A stretch of DNA of 64,000 nt from Pseudomonadota bacterium (GTDB lineage: Bacteria; Pseudomonadota; Gammaproteobacteria; Burkholderiales; SG8-39): positions 1-64,000 of the forward strand of contig CANGMI010000010.1 of assembly GCA_947455195.1 (NCBI GenBank). The letters are read 5' to 3'. Positions within the stretch are counted from its first letter, which is position 1. The number at the start of each line of letters is the position of its first letter. The notes beneath the pieces were generated by a model. It was not told the origin of the DNA and did not search any database. It was given only the letters and a program-made list of their open reading frames with translations. Positions 25,358-34,128 of this stretch are shown one piece after another. The translations under genes were made by a program, and so were the position numbers.

Positions 25358-26593
25358 GTGAGCGTTTCCGCACCGTCTGTCAGCAAGGCCCAGATGTATT
25401 CCGTGCTGATCGGGGGCAGTCTCATGCTCACGCTGAGCATGGGCATGCGTCAGAGCTTCGGGCTTTTCGTGCTGCCCATCACGCGCGATACCGGGATGTC
25501 GATGGCCGACTTCACCCTCGCGCTTGCCCTGCAGAACATCATCTGGGGGCTGGTGCAACCGCTCACCGGTGCCATCGCCGACAAGTACGGCGTGCGCAGC
25601 ATCACCCTCGCGGGTACCGTGCTCTTTGCCGCCGGCCTCGTGCTCACCATGGTCGCTTCCGGCCCGCTGGTGCTGCATCTGGGCATGGGGGTGTGCATCG
25701 GCATCGCGATGGCCTGCGTCTCGCTCAGCCTTGCGCTCTCGGCCAGCGCTCGCGTCGTGGCGCCGGAACGGCGCAGCATGACCCTGGGCCTCGTGTCGGC
25801 AGCCGGCTCGGTGGGCAGCTTTCTGGCAGCGCCTCTTGCCCAGGGATTGCTGGTGAACTACGACTGGCATGTCGCCATGATCGGATTCATTGTCCTGTGT
25901 GTCGTGATGTTGCCGGGTGCCTGGTATGTGGGTGCTGCCGATGCGGGTAGTACCGCTCGCCCGGTCGGTGACCGCGAGGCCGGCCTCTCGCTCAAGGCGG
26001 TCCTGCGTGAAGCGACCGAACACACCGGCTACATCACCATGGCCATTGCCTTTTTCGTGTGTGGCCTGCAGCTCGTCTTCATCACCACGCATCTCCCGGT
26101 GTACCTGCAACTGTGCGGTCAGTCGCCGGGTCTCTCGGCGACCGCGCTGGCGACCATCGGCGGTTTCAATGCCATCGGCTGCTACGTGCTGGGCTGGATG
26201 GGTGGTCGCTGGCCCAAGCAGCAACTGCTCGGACTCGTCTACATCCTGCGCTCGCTCATCATCGTGGCCTATTTCAGCTTCGACCCCACGCCCACCACGA
26301 CGCTCGTCTTCGCCGCGGCCATGGGCATGCTCTGGCTCGGTGTGGCGCCGCTGGTGAGCGGGCTCATCGCGCACATCTTCGGGCTTCGGTACATGGCCAC
26401 GCTCTCGGGCATCGCCTTCTTCAGCCACCAGGTCGGCTCGTTTCTCGGGGCCTGGGGCGGCGGCCTGCTCTTCGATACGCTCGGCAACTACGACCTTGCC
26501 TGGAAGATCGGGGTGGCCATCGGTCTGGGCGCCGGCATTGCGCAGGTCTTCATGCAGACCCGCCCCACGCCGCGCATGGCCATGGCGGCCTGA
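25358..26593 (+). CDS. MFS transporter, 411 aa
   Basis: Twelve-segment major facilitator, resembling the oxalate/formate-antiporter and monocarboxylate group: SLMLTLSMGMRQSFGLFVLP in TM1 and GAIADKYGVRS as the loop 2-3 motif. I choose the GTG at 25358, preceded by GAAGGA; the frame continues upstream only to a TTG. It diverges from the Rieske oxygenase gene with 122 bases between starts and may import the oxygenase substrate. Confidence 0.9.
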   Translation: MSVSAPSVSKAQMYSVLIGGSLMLTLSMGMRQSFGLFVLPITRDTGMSMADFTLALALQNIIWGLVQPLTGAIADKYGVRSITLAGTVLFAAGLVLTMVASGPLVLHLGMGVCIGIAMACVSLSLALSASARVVAPERRSMTLGLVSAAGSVGSFLAAPLAQGLLVNYDWHVAMIGFIVLCVVMLPGAWYVGAADAGSTARPVGDREAGLSLKAVLREATEHTGYITMAIAFFVCGLQLVFITTHLPVYLQLCGQSPGLSATALATIGGFNAIGCYVLGWMGGRWPKQQLLGLVYILRSLIIVAYFSFDPTPTTTLVFAAAMGMLWLGVAPLVSGLIAHIFGLRYMATLSGIAFFSHQVGSFLGAWGGGLLFDTLGNYDLAWKIGVAIGLGAGIAQVFMQTRPTPRMAMAA

Positions 26594-26756
26594 GTCACCC
26601 GGCGTCTCCTTCAGTCGCCGAGTGCCTGCTTGTCATGCCTGGCTTGCCCCGGCGAGGCGGGGCGCCGATGCCCCGGCCGGGTTGCTCGGTGGGGTCTGAG
26701 GGCAGGTTGACGGGCCGACTTTTCCTTTCTCACGCATGACGGAATTCACGAATCTC

Positions 26757-27758
26757 ATGAAAGCGCTCGTTCTTGTCGAACACGGTGATATCGATCGATT
26801 GCGGGTCATGGAGCATCCGACGCCGGTGGCGGGCGCGAGTCAGGTCGTGATCCGGGTGCGAGCGTCATCCTTCAATCATCACGACGTGTTCACCGTGAAG
26901 GGCATGCCGGGCATCAAGGTGCCGATGCCGGTTGTGATCGGTCTGGACATGGCTGGCGAGATCGTCGAGGTGGGCACCGAGGTCACTGGCTGGGCGGTGG
27001 GCGACCGCGTGCTGGTCAATCCGCTCAACCGCAAGCTCGGACTCATGGGCGAAGTGCTCGATGGCGGCATGGCCGAGTACTGTGCGGTAGCCGCGGAGCA
27101 GTTGATTGCCGTTCCTGACAATGTCGATCTCATCCAGGCCGCGGCCCTGCCGGTGGCTTACGGCACGGCGCACCGCATGCTCGTTACGCATCGCACGGTG
27201 AAGGCGGGCGACAAGGTGCTCGTGCTGGGTGCTTCGGGCGGTGTGGGCATGGCCTGCGTGGTGCTCGCACGGCAACTGGGCTGCGAGGTCATTGCCTGCG
27301 CCTCGAGCGACGACAAGCTCGAGCGCCTGAAGGAACTGGGCGCCCACCATGTCGTGAATTACTCGAAGGTCGACTGGTCGCGCTGGGTCATCGACACCTT
27401 TGGCAAGCCCCAGCGTCGCACCTACGAGGGGGGTGTCGACTGCGTGGTGAACTTCACCGGCGGCGATACCTGGGTGCCGACCTTGCGCTGCGTGAAGCGC
27501 GGCGGGCGCATCCTCGTCTGTGGCGCGACCGCAGGCCACGATCCGAAGGAAGACCTGCGCTACATCTGGACCTTCGAACTCCAGGTGATCGGCTCCAACA
27601 GCTATACCGACGAAGACCTTCGCGCACTCATGGCCATGATCTCGCGGGGCGAAATCAGCCCGGTGATCGATCGGGTGCTGCCGCTCGACGAAGCCATCGA
27701 GGGCCTGCGTCTCATTCGCGACCGCGAAGTCATCGGCAAGATCGTGGTGACGCCATGA
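26757..27758 (+). CDS. Zinc-type alcohol dehydrogenase / quinone oxidoreductase, 333 aa
   Basis: Medium-chain dehydrogenase of the MDR superfamily. The N-terminal GroES-like part has GLDMAGEIVEVGTEV and GDRVLVNP; the nucleotide loop is LGASGGVG (157-164). The catalytic-zinc Cys/His set of true alcohol dehydrogenases is not visible (SSFNHHDVF where ADHs have the Cys), so it is probably a zinc-free quinone/enoyl reductase type. I start at MKALVLVEHG; an ATG at 26736 in frame would add seven residues and neither has a strong ribosome-binding site. The last four bases overlap the thioesterase gene. Confidence 0.87.
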   Translation: MKALVLVEHGDIDRLRVMEHPTPVAGASQVVIRVRASSFNHHDVFTVKGMPGIKVPMPVVIGLDMAGEIVEVGTEVTGWAVGDRVLVNPLNRKLGLMGEVLDGGMAEYCAVAAEQLIAVPDNVDLIQAAALPVAYGTAHRMLVTHRTVKAGDKVLVLGASGGVGMACVVLARQLGCEVIACASSDDKLERLKELGAHHVVNYSKVDWSRWVIDTFGKPQRRTYEGGVDCVVNFTGGDTWVPTLRCVKRGGRILVCGATAGHDPKEDLRYIWTFELQVIGSNSYTDEDLRALMAMISRGEISPVIDRVLPLDEAIEGLRLIRDREVIGKIVVTP

Positions 27759-28192
27759 GCGAGACTGCAGGCGAATCGGTGCTCGACGCCGGGCAACTGC
27801 AGGCATTGATGCTGCGTGCGCCGTATCACCGGTGGCTTGGCATTGCGGTCACTGCGGTGAGTCTCGATGCGATCGAAGTGCGTGCCACCTGGCGCGAGGA
27901 GTGGATTGCCAATGCCGACACGCGCCACACCCATGGCGGCGTGCTTGCGGCGCTCATCGATCTCACGGCCGATTTCGTGCTCGCCACGCGCCTGGGCCGG
28001 GCGGTACCCACCATCGACATGCGGGTCGATTACCACCGGATGGCCCGTCCCGGGGATCTCGTGGTGCGGGGCAGCGTGGTCAAGGCCGGTCGACAGATCT
28101 CGGTGTCCGAGGCGCGGGTGCTTGACCTCGATGGCATGCTGATTGCGAGCGGACGCGGTACCTATCTCACTTCGGCAGCCCAGTCGGGTTGA
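27755..28192 (+). CDS. PaaI-type hotdog thioesterase, 145 aa
   Basis: Acyl-CoA thioesterase fold. The active-site loop is H60-G61-G62 (RHTHGGVLAALIDLTADF), with the Asp of the following helix in place. Length is normal. The start overlaps the stop of the dehydrogenase gene (ATGA) and the Bug gene follows at once, so dehydrogenase, thioesterase and receptor appear to be one operon. Probably hydrolyses an aromatic or short acyl-CoA in the cytosol. Confidence 0.88.
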   Translation: MSETAGESVLDAGQLQALMLRAPYHRWLGIAVTAVSLDAIEVRATWREEWIANADTRHTHGGVLAALIDLTADFVLATRLGRAVPTIDMRVDYHRMARPGDLVVRGSVVKAGRQISVSEARVLDLDGMLIASGRGTYLTSAAQSG

Positions 28193-28194
28193 AC

Positions 28195-29298
28195 ATGATG
28201 ATCAATGGCACTTGCTCTCGTCTGCTGCAAACCGTCGAATCGGGTGTGCCCACCGGCTGCCTTGCACCGGTGCACCGGGCGAGCGGCGCCGCGCGCCGGC
28301 CCGGGATTCTGCGAGCCCTGACGCCCATCGCCGCGGCACTGATCACCCTGACCGGACTGGCCGGGCTTCTCGCGCCGGGTGATGTGCGTGCCCAGGATGC
28401 CTGGCCCTCGCGCGCGATCAAGCTCGTCGTGCCGTATGCGGCCGGTGGTGTCTCCGACATCATGGGGCGGGTGCTCGCCCAGAAGCTCTCCGATCTCATC
28501 GGCCAGCCGATGGTGGTCGACAACCGCGCGGGTGCCGGGGGGGCGCTCGGGTCTGATGTGGTGGCCAAGGCGACCCCCGATGGCTACACCTTGCTGCTGT
28601 CCAGCCTCACACCCCTCGGGATCGCGCCCAACATGATCAAGGGCATCCAGTACGACGCGGTGCGCGATTTCAGCGCCATCGGCGCGGTGGCGATTGCCCC
28701 CAACATTCTATCGGTGGCGATCGGCAGTGACTTGCGGACCCTGGCCGATGTGGTGCGCCAGGCCCGCGCGCAGCCCGGGCGCATCACCTTCGGTTCATCG
28801 GGCGTCGGCAGCGTGGGGCACCTGTCGGGCGAGGTGTTGCGCGTGGCGACCGGTGCCGACATGGTGCACATTCCCTACAAGAGCGCCGGGCTTGCCTATC
28901 CCGACATGTTTGCCGGCAATGTGACCCTGGTGTTCGACACGCTTCCCTCGGCCATCGGGCATATCCGCTCGGGCAAGGCGCGTGCCATCGCGCTGCTCGC
29001 CGATCATCGCTCGCCGCAGTTGCCCGACACTCCGACCTTCGCCGAAGCAGGCTACCCCGAGGCGACGCTGCGCTTCTGGGTGGCGCTGCACGGGCCCGCC
29101 GGTCTGCCTGCCCCTGTCGTTGCCAAACTGAACGACACGCTCAACCGGGCGCTGGCCTCGGCCGATCTGCGCGAGCGTTTCATCACACTCGGTGCCGAGC
29201 CCTGGGCCACCACGCCGCAGCAGATGAACGAACTGGTGCGCACCGATCTGGAGAAGATGGCTCGCACCATGCGCGCCGCCAGGATCCAGGCCGAGTAG
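28195..29298 (+). CDS. Bug-family periplasmic binding protein, 367 aa
   Basis: TTT-type receptor with an unusually long N terminus. The hydrophobic segment is at about 42-60 and cleavage at VRA/QDA is near residue 66. Then WPSRAIKLVVPYAAGGVSD, VDNRAGAGGALG, TPDGYTLL and VHIPYKSAGLA. The start is one of two adjacent ATG codons directly after the thioesterase stop. It closes the run dehydrogenase - thioesterase - Bug. Confidence 0.92.
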   Translation: MMINGTCSRLLQTVESGVPTGCLAPVHRASGAARRPGILRALTPIAAALITLTGLAGLLAPGDVRAQDAWPSRAIKLVVPYAAGGVSDIMGRVLAQKLSDLIGQPMVVDNRAGAGGALGSDVVAKATPDGYTLLLSSLTPLGIAPNMIKGIQYDAVRDFSAIGAVAIAPNILSVAIGSDLRTLADVVRQARAQPGRITFGSSGVGSVGHLSGEVLRVATGADMVHIPYKSAGLAYPDMFAGNVTLVFDTLPSAIGHIRSGKARAIALLADHRSPQLPDTPTFAEAGYPEATLRFWVALHGPAGLPAPVVAKLNDTLNRALASADLRERFITLGAEPWATTPQQMNELVRTDLEKMARTMRAARIQAE

Positions 29299-29311
29299 GG
29301 TACCGATCCCA

Positions 29312-29329
29312 TCAGGCGACCGGGCCTGA
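29312..29329. terminator. Short hairpin between convergent genes
   Basis: TCAGGC (29312-29317) and GCCTGA (29324-29329) form a 6-bp stem with a 6-base loop just behind the Bug gene and before the converging acyl-CoA ligase gene. There is no T-run, so the terminator reading is tentative. Confidence 0.35.
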
Positions 29330-29391
29330 CTCCGCTGCCCGCGAAGCGTCCCGCCACCCGGGGTCTCGACGGGCCGCCGTCGGGTGTCTGT

Positions 29392-30972
29392 CTAGCTCGC
29401 GACCGTGTGGGCGGCCGCCAGTGCCGTCAGTCGCGTGCGCGCGAGGTTGCGGTCGATCTTGCCTGCACCGTTCAGGGGCATGTCGGCCTCGGCAATCACC
29501 TCGACAAAGCGCGGGTGGGCGTACTTGGGGCCGTTCTCGAGGCAGTAGTCGCGGATGGCATTGGCGTTTGCGTCCGAACCCCGCTTGAGCACCACGAGCG
29601 CGGCGGGTACGTAGCCCTTGACTGCGTGCGGCACCGGGGCCACCACGGCGTTCGCGACACCGGGATGGCGAAAGAGCAGGTCTTCGACTTCCTTCGGGTA
29701 GATGTTCTCGCCGCCACAGGAGAACATGTCGTCGACCCGGCTCTTGAAATAGAAGAAGCCCTCAGCGTCGACCCGGAACACGTCGCCGGTTCTCAACCAG
29801 CCGTCGACCAGCTTGTCGCGCGTGACATCAGGCCGCTTGTGATAGCCCAGGCAGTTGTAGGGTGACTTCAACCAGAGCTCGCCTTCGCCGGCTCGATCGA
29901 GTGGCTGATCTCGGCCCTCGGTATCGACCAGACGCACGCCGTACTCGGGCGCATGCACGCCCGGCGATCCGCGCGGGGTCGTGCGGCCGTCGAGCGGTTT
30001 CCTGAACGGACTGCCCCCTTCGGTGAGGCCATAGCTCTCGCCGACCTTCACGCCCGGAATCGTACGCTCCACCTCATCCATCAGTTCATGGGTGACCACG
30101 GCCGAGCCGATGGTGAGTTCGCGCAGTGCCGAGAGATCGAGTTGCGCCAGACGCTCGCGATGCTGCAGGAACATCGTGAAAACGGCCGCTACGCCGCGCG
30201 AGTAGGTGCAGCGGTAGTGAGCGAGCGCTTCCAGAAACGAGCGCGGCTCGTAGGCAGGCATCAGCACGAAGGAACCACCGGCGTAGAGCATCGGCTTCAC
30301 CGTGCCGCGCATGGCGTTCTTGTGAAAGAGAGGCAGCGCGATCAGACCCCGATGCTCTGGTTCGGTTGGCCAGTAGCGCTGGTTGTAGTCCACGTACCAG
30401 AGCATGCCGTGGTGGGTCATGATGGCGCCCTTGGGTAGCCCCGTAGACCCCGAGGTATAGGGCTGGAAGGCCTGCGCGTCGGGTGCCAGGGCGGGCGGCT
30501 CGGCGAGGCGCGGGCTGCCATCACGCGCAGCGGTGTAATCGAGCCAGCCAGCCGGCGCGGCCTCGAGCGCGATGCGATGCTCGAGTGGGGCAGCACTCGC
30601 CACCGCGATGGCATCGGGGTGCGTGGCCGGTTCGACGAACACCGCACGGCACTCGGCGTCTTCGAGGATGAATTTCAGCGTGTCGCGGGCAAGGCGTGTG
30701 TTGATTGCCACCGGAATTGCGCCAGCACGCATCGCGCCAAAAAAGATCTCGAGGAACTCCACCCGGTTGCCGACGATCATGCCGACCCGATCACCCGCCC
30801 CGATGCCAAGCCCCGAGAGCAGCCCTGCGATGCGGTCGGCGCGCTCATCGAGTTGCGCGTAGGTGACGAGGCGCTCGACCCCGCCGTAGAGGTCGATGAC
30901 GGCGACCTTGTCCGGAAAGCGCTCGACCGAGCGCGCGAAGAAGTAGCCAAGGTTGGTGCTGCGATTGCTCAC
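29392..30972 (-). CDS. Acyl-CoA synthetase (AMP-forming), 526 aa
   Basis: Class I adenylate-forming ligase. The phosphate-binding motif is YTSGSTGLPKGA (about 173-184), with GESYGLTEGG and GWLRTGDVFRVD as the A5 and A7 motifs, and the catalytic Lys near the end in NGAGKIDR. GTG start at 30972, preceded by AAAGGATC, overlapping the M20 gene stop by four bases. Family members activate fatty or aromatic acids with CoA; the specific acid is not readable. Coupled to an M20 hydrolase, it may activate a carboxylate freed by deacylation. Confidence 0.92.
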   Translation of the reverse strand: MSNRSTNLGYFFARSVERFPDKVAVIDLYGGVERLVTYAQLDERADRIAGLLSGLGIGAGDRVGMIVGNRVEFLEIFFGAMRAGAIPVAINTRLARDTLKFILEDAECRAVFVEPATHPDAIAVASAAPLEHRIALEAAPAGWLDYTAARDGSPRLAEPPALAPDAQAFQPYTSGSTGLPKGAIMTHHGMLWYVDYNQRYWPTEPEHRGLIALPLFHKNAMRGTVKPMLYAGGSFVLMPAYEPRSFLEALAHYRCTYSRGVAAVFTMFLQHRERLAQLDLSALRELTIGSAVVTHELMDEVERTIPGVKVGESYGLTEGGSPFRKPLDGRTTPRGSPGVHAPEYGVRLVDTEGRDQPLDRAGEGELWLKSPYNCLGYHKRPDVTRDKLVDGWLRTGDVFRVDAEGFFYFKSRVDDMFSCGGENIYPKEVEDLLFRHPGVANAVVAPVPHAVKGYVPAALVVLKRGSDANANAIRDYCLENGPKYAHPRFVEVIAEADMPLNGAGKIDRNLARTRLTALAAAHTVAS

Positions 30973-32207
30973 TGGGTCGATCCTTTGCTGCCGAGGTGAT
31001 GGGCGATCATCCACGCGTAGACGCGGGCTGCATCGTAGGTTTTCTCGACCGATGCCATGTCGAGGTCGGTATGGGCAAAGGCCTGCTCGCCCGAGCCGAA
31101 GTTGGCGGTGGGAATGCCCACCGCGTTGAGGTAGCCCTGATCGTGGGCCGACTGACCGTAGAAGCTCTCGGGGGCTTCGCCCAGCATGGCGCGACAGCCC
31201 TCGGCGAGGAGACGCACGACCGGGGATTCTTCGGTCACAAGGCTTGGGTACATCACGGCACCCTTCTCCACGATGGCTTCGAGCGGCAGGCCCGAGATCG
31301 GGTCGAGCCAGCCCGAGAAGGCGTGCGCGATCTGCTCGATCTCGGCGACCGCCGCGTCGGGATCTTCACCGGGCAGCAGGCGCCGGTCGAGGCTGAGCTC
31401 GCAGCGGTCCTGGATGGTGTGGGTCGACTTCGGAAAGCTCTCGATGCGGTTGCAGGTGAGCCAGGCGGTACCCAGCTGCGGATGACTGCGGTCGTTGGCA
31501 ATGCCGAGCGCGAGCCGCCGCAGCAGTTCGGTGGCACCCGTCACCGCATTGGCGCCGGTGTCGGGGCGGCTCGAGTGGGCAGCGCGTCCACGCACCGTCA
31601 CCCGCACATCGACCCGGCCGCGATTGCCCAGCTGGAGCTTCAGGCTGTTACCGTAGACGAAGGCCAGATCGGCACGTACGCCCTCGGCTTCGACCACATG
31701 CCGGATGGCGTCGTGCTTGCCGGTCTCGCCCGACACGCAGCAGACAAAGACGAGGCGGCCCTCGAGGGCCAGGCCGGCCCCACGCACGGCCTCGATGGCA
31801 TGCAGCATGGCGGCCATGGTGCCTTTCTGTTCGCTTGCGCCCTTGCCCAGCACCGCCATGCCGGGCAACCCATGCGGGGTGGCATCGATGAGCGTGCCGC
31901 CGTAGGGGTCGGGCATGGTCGAGGGCGGCTGATTCATCGCATGGCTCACCAGCATGAGTGACTGGCCCGAGCGGTCTTCACCGGCGATGGCAATGAGGTT
32001 GCCCATGGCATCGATGCGCGCCGAGTCGAACCCGAGTGCTGCCATGCGCGGCAGGAGCGCTACTTCCATGAAGGTGCGCAAGGCCGGTTCGGCTTCGAGG
32101 AGGTCGGTCTGCGGGCTCGGTACCCGCACCAGTTCCTGGAAGACCGTGGTGACCCGCTCGCGCGACAGATGCGGTTCGAGCAAAAGGGCGAGGGTGGGGT
32201 CGGTCAT
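30969..32207 (-). CDS. M20-family peptidase/amidohydrolase with altered metal site, 412 aa
   Basis: Two-domain M20/ArgE/CPG2-like protein: the catalytic domain is interrupted by a dimerisation domain (RGRAAHSSRPDTGANAV). The metal ligands deviate. H89 of HxD is present but the Asp position is Met (H89-A-M-N), the bridging Asp of GxGAxDxKG is Glu (E126 in GKGASEQKG), and the Glu pair appears as SGETGKHD. The C-terminal His is kept (AHTDLD). It may hold one metal or be a different hydrolase. Start at the ATG at 32207 without a strong ribosome-binding site. It diverges from the amidohydrolase at 32491 and is coupled to the acyl-CoA ligase gene. Confidence 0.85.
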   Translation of the reverse strand: MTDPTLALLLEPHLSRERVTTVFQELVRVPSPQTDLLEAEPALRTFMEVALLPRMAALGFDSARIDAMGNLIAIAGEDRSGQSLMLVSHAMNQPPSTMPDPYGGTLIDATPHGLPGMAVLGKGASEQKGTMAAMLHAIEAVRGAGLALEGRLVFVCCVSGETGKHDAIRHVVEAEGVRADLAFVYGNSLKLQLGNRGRVDVRVTVRGRAAHSSRPDTGANAVTGATELLRRLALGIANDRSHPQLGTAWLTCNRIESFPKSTHTIQDRCELSLDRRLLPGEDPDAAVAEIEQIAHAFSGWLDPISGLPLEAIVEKGAVMYPSLVTEESPVVRLLAEGCRAMLGEAPESFYGQSAHDQGYLNAVGIPTANFGSGEQAFAHTDLDMASVEKTYDAARVYAWMIAHHLGSKGSTQ

Positions 32208-32490
32208 TGCAGGGGATGAGGCATGAAGGGCCCCGAATGATAGCCCGAGGGGCTTGTCGGCAGGCGTCGCGTCTGAAACCGGTGAGTCGGCTGGCACTGT
32301 GCTGGTGCGTGCGAGCGCGCGTGCGTCGGTCGCAGGGCCTGCCGCGCGTGGGCGCACCGGCCCTGGCGTGGGGCGGTGGCTCGTGGCGGGTCCCGGCACC
32401 GATCTTGCTTGTTGCCGGGGACGTCTCTGTGTCTGACCGCTTCGATCGGCGCGGCGGCCCCAGACCACGGGCAGCGGATGTGAGGACGAC

Positions 32491-34041
32491 ATGGCAGCAG
32501 CGATGACACAGGCAGCAGTGCTTCCGGTGGGGACCACGCTCTGGATTGCAGGCGCGCGCGTGATGTCGGCCGATGCCGACTGGCATCAGCCGCCGGTGGC
32601 CGACATCGCCATCGGTGGTGACACCATCCTCGGTGTGGCAGCAGCCTACCGGCCCGCCTCGGACGTGGCGGCCCCCGAGCGACTGGACGCCCGTGGCCAT
32701 CTGGTCATGCCCGGATTTGTGAACGCCCACTATCACTCGCATGACGTGCTCGCCAAAGGCACGCTCGAACAGGTGCCGCTCGAGCAGTGGCGGCTCTTCG
32801 CGCTGCCTGCGCAGTATCCGCCGCGATCGCTGGCCGAGGTGCGGGCTCGTACCCTGGTTGGCGCGCTCGAGTGCTTGCGCTCGGGCATGACCACGGTGCA
32901 GGACATGCTCACGCTCTACCCCTTTGACCCCGCGCATCTCGATACGGTGCTGCAGGCCTACGAAGACGTGGGCATCCGGGTGGTTTTCGCGCTGCAGTAC
33001 GGTGACCGGAAGGGGCTCGACACCGTGCCCTTCTGGAAGGAAGTTTTTCCGCCCGAGATGCACTCGATGCTCTCGAGCGCAGCTGAACCCGAGCGCAACT
33101 TCGATCTGCTCGCACACTTCGAGCAAACCTGCCTCCAGGCACCGGCCAGGGCGCGTCGGCACTGGGCGCTTGGCCCTTCGGCGCCCGAGCGCTGCACGCC
33201 CGGTCTGATGGCGCGCACGGTCGATCTGGCCCGCCGCTACGGCATTCCCGTGTATTCGCACATCTACGAATCGAAGGGCATGGCACTGCAAGCCCGGCTC
33301 GAACTGAAAGCCCATGGCGGCTCGCTCATACGCCGACTGCATGCCGAAGGGGCGTTGGGCCCCGAGATGAATTTCGCCCACAGCGTGTGGCTGGCCCCCG
33401 ATGAAATCGAGATCCTCGCCCAGACCGGTGCCGGCACGGTGCTGAACCCCCAGGGCAATCTGAAGATGCAGTGCGGTCTCCCCCCGATCAAGAGCCTCAT
33501 GCGCGCTGGTGTGCGCATCGGACTGGGGTGCGACAACTGCAGCTGTTCGGATGCGCAGAACATGTACGCCGCGATGAAGCTCTTCTCGCTGCTCTCGGGG
33601 GTGAGCGACCTGCGCAAGGGGCCGCCACCGGCGATGGAGGCCCTCAAGGCCGCGACCGAAGGCGGAGCGGCGGGCGCTCGCCTGGGTCATCTCATCGGGC
33701 GCATCGCGCCGGGCTACAAGGCCGACCTGTCGATTCTCGATCTGGCCGATCCGAGCTTCGTGCCGCTAAATAGCGTCGCGCGGCAGCTCGTCAACATCGA
33801 GGGTGGGCGGGCCGTGCGCCATGTGATGGTCGACGGACGCTGGGTGATTCGCGACCGCCAGGTGAAAACGGTGGATGAGGCCGCCATCTTCGAGGAGGTG
33901 GCAGCAGTGATGCCCGAGTTTCGCAAGGACTTCGCGGCCATTACCGCGCGTGTGGCACAGATGCAGCCCTGGCTCGATGAGGCGCAGGCGATGATGGATG
34001 CAGCCGATGTGGGCATCGAACGCCTGCCGAGGCTCAGCTGA
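32491..34041 (+). CDS. Amidohydrolase of the AtzA/TrzA (cytosine deaminase-like) family, 516 aa
   Basis: Metal-dependent deaminase/chlorohydrolase superfamily. The N-terminal strand and the metal motif MPGFVNAHYHSHD give H80-x-H82. Further ligands: IPVYSHIYE, NFAHSVWL and GLGCDNCS with the Asp of the active site. The C-terminal RIAPGYKADLSILD is the typical end of the composite beta domain. TGAGGACGAC precedes the ATG. Long for the family (about 450), with extra residues in the C-terminal tail. Substrate may be a purine-, triazine- or guanidine-like ring. Confidence 0.9.
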   Translation: MAAAMTQAAVLPVGTTLWIAGARVMSADADWHQPPVADIAIGGDTILGVAAAYRPASDVAAPERLDARGHLVMPGFVNAHYHSHDVLAKGTLEQVPLEQWRLFALPAQYPPRSLAEVRARTLVGALECLRSGMTTVQDMLTLYPFDPAHLDTVLQAYEDVGIRVVFALQYGDRKGLDTVPFWKEVFPPEMHSMLSSAAEPERNFDLLAHFEQTCLQAPARARRHWALGPSAPERCTPGLMARTVDLARRYGIPVYSHIYESKGMALQARLELKAHGGSLIRRLHAEGALGPEMNFAHSVWLAPDEIEILAQTGAGTVLNPQGNLKMQCGLPPIKSLMRAGVRIGLGCDNCSCSDAQNMYAAMKLFSLLSGVSDLRKGPPPAMEALKAATEGGAAGARLGHLIGRIAPGYKADLSILDLADPSFVPLNSVARQLVNIEGGRAVRHVMVDGRWVIRDRQVKTVDEAAIFEEVAAVMPEFRKDFAAITARVAQMQPWLDEAQAMMDAADVGIERLPRLS

Positions 34042-34128
34042 TGGCTGCGCTGCCGGTGATCGTGGTGCTGGTGTCTGCGCCTGTTGCCCTCTACGATGCC
34101 GCATCGGCAATGGCCAGAGGCAACGATC

